NCBI GenBank assembly: GCA_016715115.1
Contig: JADKBM010000004.1
Coordinates: 682,001-746,000 of the forward strand
Length of the DNA stretch: 64,000 nucleotides
Reading direction: 5' to 3'
From: Acidobacteriota bacterium
GTDB lineage: Bacteria > Acidobacteriota > Blastocatellia > Pyrinomonadales > Pyrinomonadaceae
Position numbers and translations under genes: made by a program. Of the stretch, positions 61,022-64,000 are shown piece by piece. Under the pieces are notes generated by a model that worked only from the letters and a program-made list of their open reading frames with translations, ran no database searches and had not been told where the DNA came from. The first letter of the stretch is position 1; each line of letters starts with the position of its first letter.

Positions 61022-61965
61022 AACGGTCTGATCGGGAGCGGAATGCGACCCGGCAGTCCGGTGAGCGTCTTCAGGAAAATATCGCCGATGCTCTCTTTGG
61101 CCTTTCCAACCTCGACGATGTCGAAAGGTTGAAGAATCACATCGTCCCGCTCGCCCTTTTTGATCGTGTCGTAGTTGATTGCGATTACTTCGGGTTGGGC
61201 CGAACCCTCTTTGCGGCGAATGACCTTAAGTTCCTTTCTCTTGGCGTCGCGCGTCGTCCCGCTTGCCATCGCCAACGCCTGAAGCAGTCGCAGGCCGCCT
61301 TCGGGAATATAGAGTTCGCCGGGTTTGTTGACCTCGCCGACGACATAAACGACAGATGCCTTCTGTACATCGATGATGTCGCCGGGAAAGACTTCCGGAT
61401 TGATATTCTTCAAACTGCTGAGGCTGTAGAGACGCGACGGAAAGCCGACACCGCGGTCGGCCAGCGTCTTCCAATCTTCATCGGATTCTTCCGAACAAAG
61501 CAGCGGCTGCGTCCGTGTAACCTGGATCATCCCGCTCGACTCCTTTGTTTCGCCGCCGGCAAAAGCAAGCAACTCGCGCAAGGTCGCACGACGCGTCAAT
61601 TGAACCGGACCGGGTTGTCTGACTTCGCCATAGACCGTCACCGGCGGCCGGCTTTTCCTTTCGGACACAAAGACGCTCATTTGTGGGTTTTTAAGATATT
61701 TCGAGACATACTTCGCGACCTCGTTTCGGAGTTCATCTTCGGAAAGGCATTTAGCCATAATTCCATCGTTGCTCCCCGGAACCTGGAACTTGCCGTTTTC
61801 ATCGACCCATCCTTCCCAGCTGAATTCCGTCTCTCCGAGTGTTCTGACCGAGATCCTGTCGCCGGGGCCGATCAAATATCCGCGGTTCGGCGTCGCATTC
61901 GGAGTCTGACCGAACGCGAGCGTCGCCGTAAATGTTAATACCAAAAGAAAAAAGCAAAACTTCAT
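61018..61965 (-). CDS. Polysaccharide export protein (Wza-like, SLBB domains)
   Basis: 315 residues from the ATG at 61965. Signal peptide about 1-20 (AFGQ), without a clear lipobox. The Poly_export domain starts at YLIGPGDRISVRTLGETEF (about 29-47); SLBB-type repeats begin at PPVTVYGEVRQPGPVQLTRR (about 107-126) and VVYVVGEVNKPGELYIPEGG. Forms the periplasmic or outer-membrane channel for capsule or exopolysaccharide export. Divergent from the CapD-like gene, so the two start a polysaccharide locus. Confidence 0.9.
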   Translation of the reverse strand: MKFCFFLLVLTFTATLAFGQTPNATPNRGYLIGPGDRISVRTLGETEFSWEGWVDENGKFQVPGSNDGIMAKCLSEDELRNEVAKYVSKYLKNPQMSVFVSERKSRPPVTVYGEVRQPGPVQLTRRATLRELLAFAGGETKESSGMIQVTRTQPLLCSEESDEDWKTLADRGVGFPSRLYSLSSLKNINPEVFPGDIIDVQKASVVYVVGEVNKPGELYIPEGGLRLLQALAMASGTTRDAKRKELKVIRRKEGSAQPEVIAINYDTIKKGERDDVILQPFDIVEVGKAKESIGDIFLKTLTGLPGRIPLPIRPF

Positions 61966-61984
61966 AGGAAAACCTCGACTGCCT

Positions 61985-62013
61985 AGAATAACGTACGCGT
62001 CGTTTGGATTCAA
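61985..62013 (-). promoter_or_regulatory. Candidate promoter of the Wza-like gene
   Basis: On minus: TTGAAT (62013-62008), 17-bp spacer, TATTCT (61990-61985), 20 bp before the start codon. Four of six matches in each box. It lies in the 146-bp divergent gap that must also serve the CapD-like gene. Confidence 0.35.
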
Positions 62014-62111
62014 CCTTTTGTTTTTTCGGTTGTCTGGCATAAACTTGCAGAAGGCAATTGAACCGCGTTTGCGAACTTTTTCCAAATCGGAGACTTCGCC
62101 GAAATTCCTAA

Positions 62112-64000
62112 ATGCAGATGAGAGATCAATCAGCGGAGAGATTGTGGTTTTTGCGCCGTCCGGTACAGGTTCTGGCGGACGTTATGGTTCTCTCGGCGGC
62201 GTTTCTGATCGCCTATCTGCCGTCATTCAACATCCAGCTCGGCGAGTTTTATTTTCAAACGGCAATCAACCAGCTTCCGTTGGTCGTTTTCGTCCAGTTT
62301 TCGTCGCTTTTTCTGGTAGGCGCGTATTCGATCATCTGGCGATACGTTAGTCTTGAAGACATCAAAGCGTTTTCGAAAGCCGCGCTGATTTCCGGTTCGA
62401 TCCTTCTCGGGTTCAGGTTCCTTCTTTCTTTTACTGATTTTACAAACTGGCAGGTGCCGATCTCGGTGATCCTGATCGACACTGCGCTCGGATTCGGAGG
62501 GTTGCTCGGGCTTCGCGTGATTCGTAGATTTTCGTATGAGATCGGCGAAAAACGGCGGTTTACCGGGCCTCGCCGACGTTTGAAACGAAAGGCGACGCTG
62601 TTTGTCGGCGCCGGCCGGATCGGTGCGATCGCCGTCAAGGATCTGGCTGGCCGCGCTGACACCGAGTTCGAGGTTCGCGGATTTGTAGACGACGACCGCC
62701 GGAAGGTCGGCGGAAGCGTCAACGGCGTGAAAGTCCTCGGAACGACCGACGATCTCGCGCGGCTCGTCGACGAGCTGCACATCGAACAGATCGTGATCGC
62801 CATCGACCAGGCGCAGGGCAAAGAGATCCGGCGAATTCTCGACATTTGCCGCGAGATTCCGGTGAAGGCGCGTATCGTTCCGAGCTTGCACGAGATCGTT
62901 CACGGGCACGTTCAGGTTTCGCGGATTCGGGATGTCGAGATCGAGGATCTTCTCGGACGCGATCCGGTCGAGCTTGACGATGAGAATCTTCACGGCTTTT
63001 TGACCGGCAAAGTGGTGATGGTCACCGGCGCCGGCGGGTCGATCGGGTCGGAACTCGTCAGGCAACTGACACAATTCGGGCCGAAATTGCTCTTGCTCGT
63101 CGAGCGCGCCGAGTTTATGCTGTTCCAGATCGAGCGTGAAATGGTCAAGGATTTCGGCGAAACGGACTTCGTTCCCCTGCTCGCGGATGTTTCCGACGAG
63201 CATCGCATGCGCGAGATCTTCGCCCAATACGAACCGCAGGTCATCTTTCACGCGGCGGCCCACAAACACGTCCCGCTGATGGAAGCGAATCCGTCGGAAG
63301 CCCTGAAGAACAATGTCTTCGCGACGAAACTGATCGGCGAGATCGCCGGCGAGTTCGGCACCAAAGACTTCGTCCTCATTTCGACCGACAAGGCCGTCAA
63401 TCCGACATCGATAATGGGTGCTTCGAAACGCATCGCCGAGATCGTTCTGCAGGATCTGAACCGCACGTTCGCGACGAACTTTATTGCCGTCCGCTTCGGA
63501 AATGTTCTTGGATCCGCCGGGTCGGTCGTCCCGATTTTTCGCGAGCAGATTCGAAAGGGCGAGGCGATCACCGTCACGCATCCCGATATGACGCGGTACT
63601 TTATGACGATTCCCGAAGCGTCGCAACTTGTTTTGCAGGCGGGCGCGATCGGAAAGGGCGGCGAGATATTCATCCTCGATATGGGGCAGCCGGTGAAAAT
63701 TTTGGATCTCGCCGAGGATATGATCCGTCTGTCGGGCCTTGAACCGTACGAAGACATCGACATCGTTTTCACCGGCGTCCGCGGCGGCGAAAAGCTTTTC
63801 GAAGAACTGGAGATCACGGGCGAGAATCTGCTCAAGACGCAGCATCCGAAGATCTTCATCGGCAAGATCGCGGCGTACGACGAATCGGAAGTCGGAGAGA
63901 TACTTTTGAGTTTCAGACAAGCGGTCGCCGAATCTGACGAGGCATCGCTTCGAACGCTTTTCAATCGCGTTTTGCCGGAGGCGTCGATCGCTGAGAAATC
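62112..64000 (+). CDS. CapD/PglF-like nucleotide-sugar 4,6-dehydratase (cut by right edge)
   Basis: The visible 629 residues start at the ATG at 62112. Four transmembrane helices (about 15-130), a first Rossmann region, ATLFVGAGRIGAIAVKDLAG (about 165-184), then the catalytic SDR domain with VVMVTGAGGSIGSELVRQL (about 301-319), HAAAHKHVPLMEANP and VNPTSIMGASKRIAE, in which a Met replaces the usual Tyr of the YxxxK triad, as known for this family. It converts UDP-GlcNAc-type sugars to 4-keto-6-deoxy forms for glycan synthesis. The frame is open at position 64000; little more than a tail should be missing. Confidence 0.92.
   Translation, partial: MQMRDQSAERLWFLRRPVQVLADVMVLSAAFLIAYLPSFNIQLGEFYFQTAINQLPLVVFVQFSSLFLVGAYSIIWRYVSLEDIKAFSKAALISGSILLGFRFLLSFTDFTNWQVPISVILIDTALGFGGLLGLRVIRRFSYEIGEKRRFTGPRRRLKRKATLFVGAGRIGAIAVKDLAGRADTEFEVRGFVDDDRRKVGGSVNGVKVLGTTDDLARLVDELHIEQIVIAIDQAQGKEIRRILDICREIPVKARIVPSLHEIVHGHVQVSRIRDVEIEDLLGRDPVELDDENLHGFLTGKVVMVTGAGGSIGSELVRQLTQFGPKLLLLVERAEFMLFQIEREMVKDFGETDFVPLLADVSDEHRMREIFAQYEPQVIFHAAAHKHVPLMEANPSEALKNNVFATKLIGEIAGEFGTKDFVLISTDKAVNPTSIMGASKRIAEIVLQDLNRTFATNFIAVRFGNVLGSAGSVVPIFREQIRKGEAITVTHPDMTRYFMTIPEASQLVLQAGAIGKGGEIFILDMGQPVKILDLAEDMIRLSGLEPYEDIDIVFTGVRGGEKLFEELEITGENLLKTQHPKIFIGKIAAYDESEVGEILLSFRQAVAESDEASLRTLFNRVLPEASIAEK

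Noticed and set aside
1..64000. Selenoprotein genes with in-frame TGA
   Set aside because: Prompted by selB, I looked for adjacent same-frame fragments separated by TGA with family continuity; none was convincing by eye.

Overview
The window looks like the chromosome of an Acidobacteriota member, probably of the Blastocatellia/Pyrinomonadaceae type. The main evidence is a full-length secreted protein of the VWFA-related Acidobacterial family (56145-58274), supported by a DUF6600/FecR protein and general gene style. This placement is inference from family knowledge; no ribosomal RNA is present. I saw no tRNA, CRISPR array, IS transposase or prophage.

1-24534, all on the minus strand: a nearly complete type VI secretion (T6SS) locus. 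In transcription order it encodes a membrane SUMF1-fold protein, a DUF4384 protein, three tandem FHA-membrane-transglycosylase-like paralogues, a YkgJ-type cysteine-cluster protein, TssK, TssL, TssM, TagJ/ImpE, a zincin-like protein, TssA, TssB, TssC, Hcp, TssE, a candidate effector, a candidate lipoprotein immunity protein, TssF, TssG and TssH/ClpV (cut by the window edge). VgrG, PAAR and a recognisable TssJ are not in the window. The FHA and SUMF1 proteins suggest phosphothreonine-type post-translational control combined with peptidoglycan remodelling; the kinase is not in view.

24580-30237, same strand: housekeeping genes (cystathionine beta-synthase, glycerophosphodiester phosphodiesterase, methyltransferase, TlpA-like thioredoxin protein, ThiO-like oxidase). 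30344-39820: mixed strands, with NAD-type isocitrate dehydrogenase, a PPOX-fold protein, small secreted proteins, a FecR/DUF6600 protein, a BchI/MoxR-like ATPase, a DUF1287 protein, a pappalysin-type metalloprotease and an esterase. 39896-49244: an O-antigen ligase-like protein with an inserted PDZ-like domain. It is followed by two convergent gene sets that may form one polyamine-related membrane system: FAD amine-oxidase-like protein, multipass membrane protein and lipoprotein on plus; membrane-fused aminopropyltransferase, DUF350, a 49-residue membrane peptide, zinc-ribbon DUF4178 protein and AdoMet decarboxylase on minus. 49343-64000: assorted genes including dienelactone hydrolase, DUF1232, HIT, TPR lipoprotein, a sigma-54-type activator, the VWFA protein, SelB, DUF2071, and the start of an exopolysaccharide region (Wza-like exporter and CapD/PglF-like dehydratase, cut by the right edge).

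Intergenic DNA is rich in repeats. A GGGATTT-type heptamer occurs as inverted arms or direct arrays at six or more sites, the longest being 20 units at 51037-51176. A roughly 200-bp dispersed repeat is shared by 32613-32810 and 53606-53806. A 148-bp palindromic element with 13-bp terminal inverted repeats sits at 53379-53526, and a perfect 34-bp palindrome at 53624-53657.
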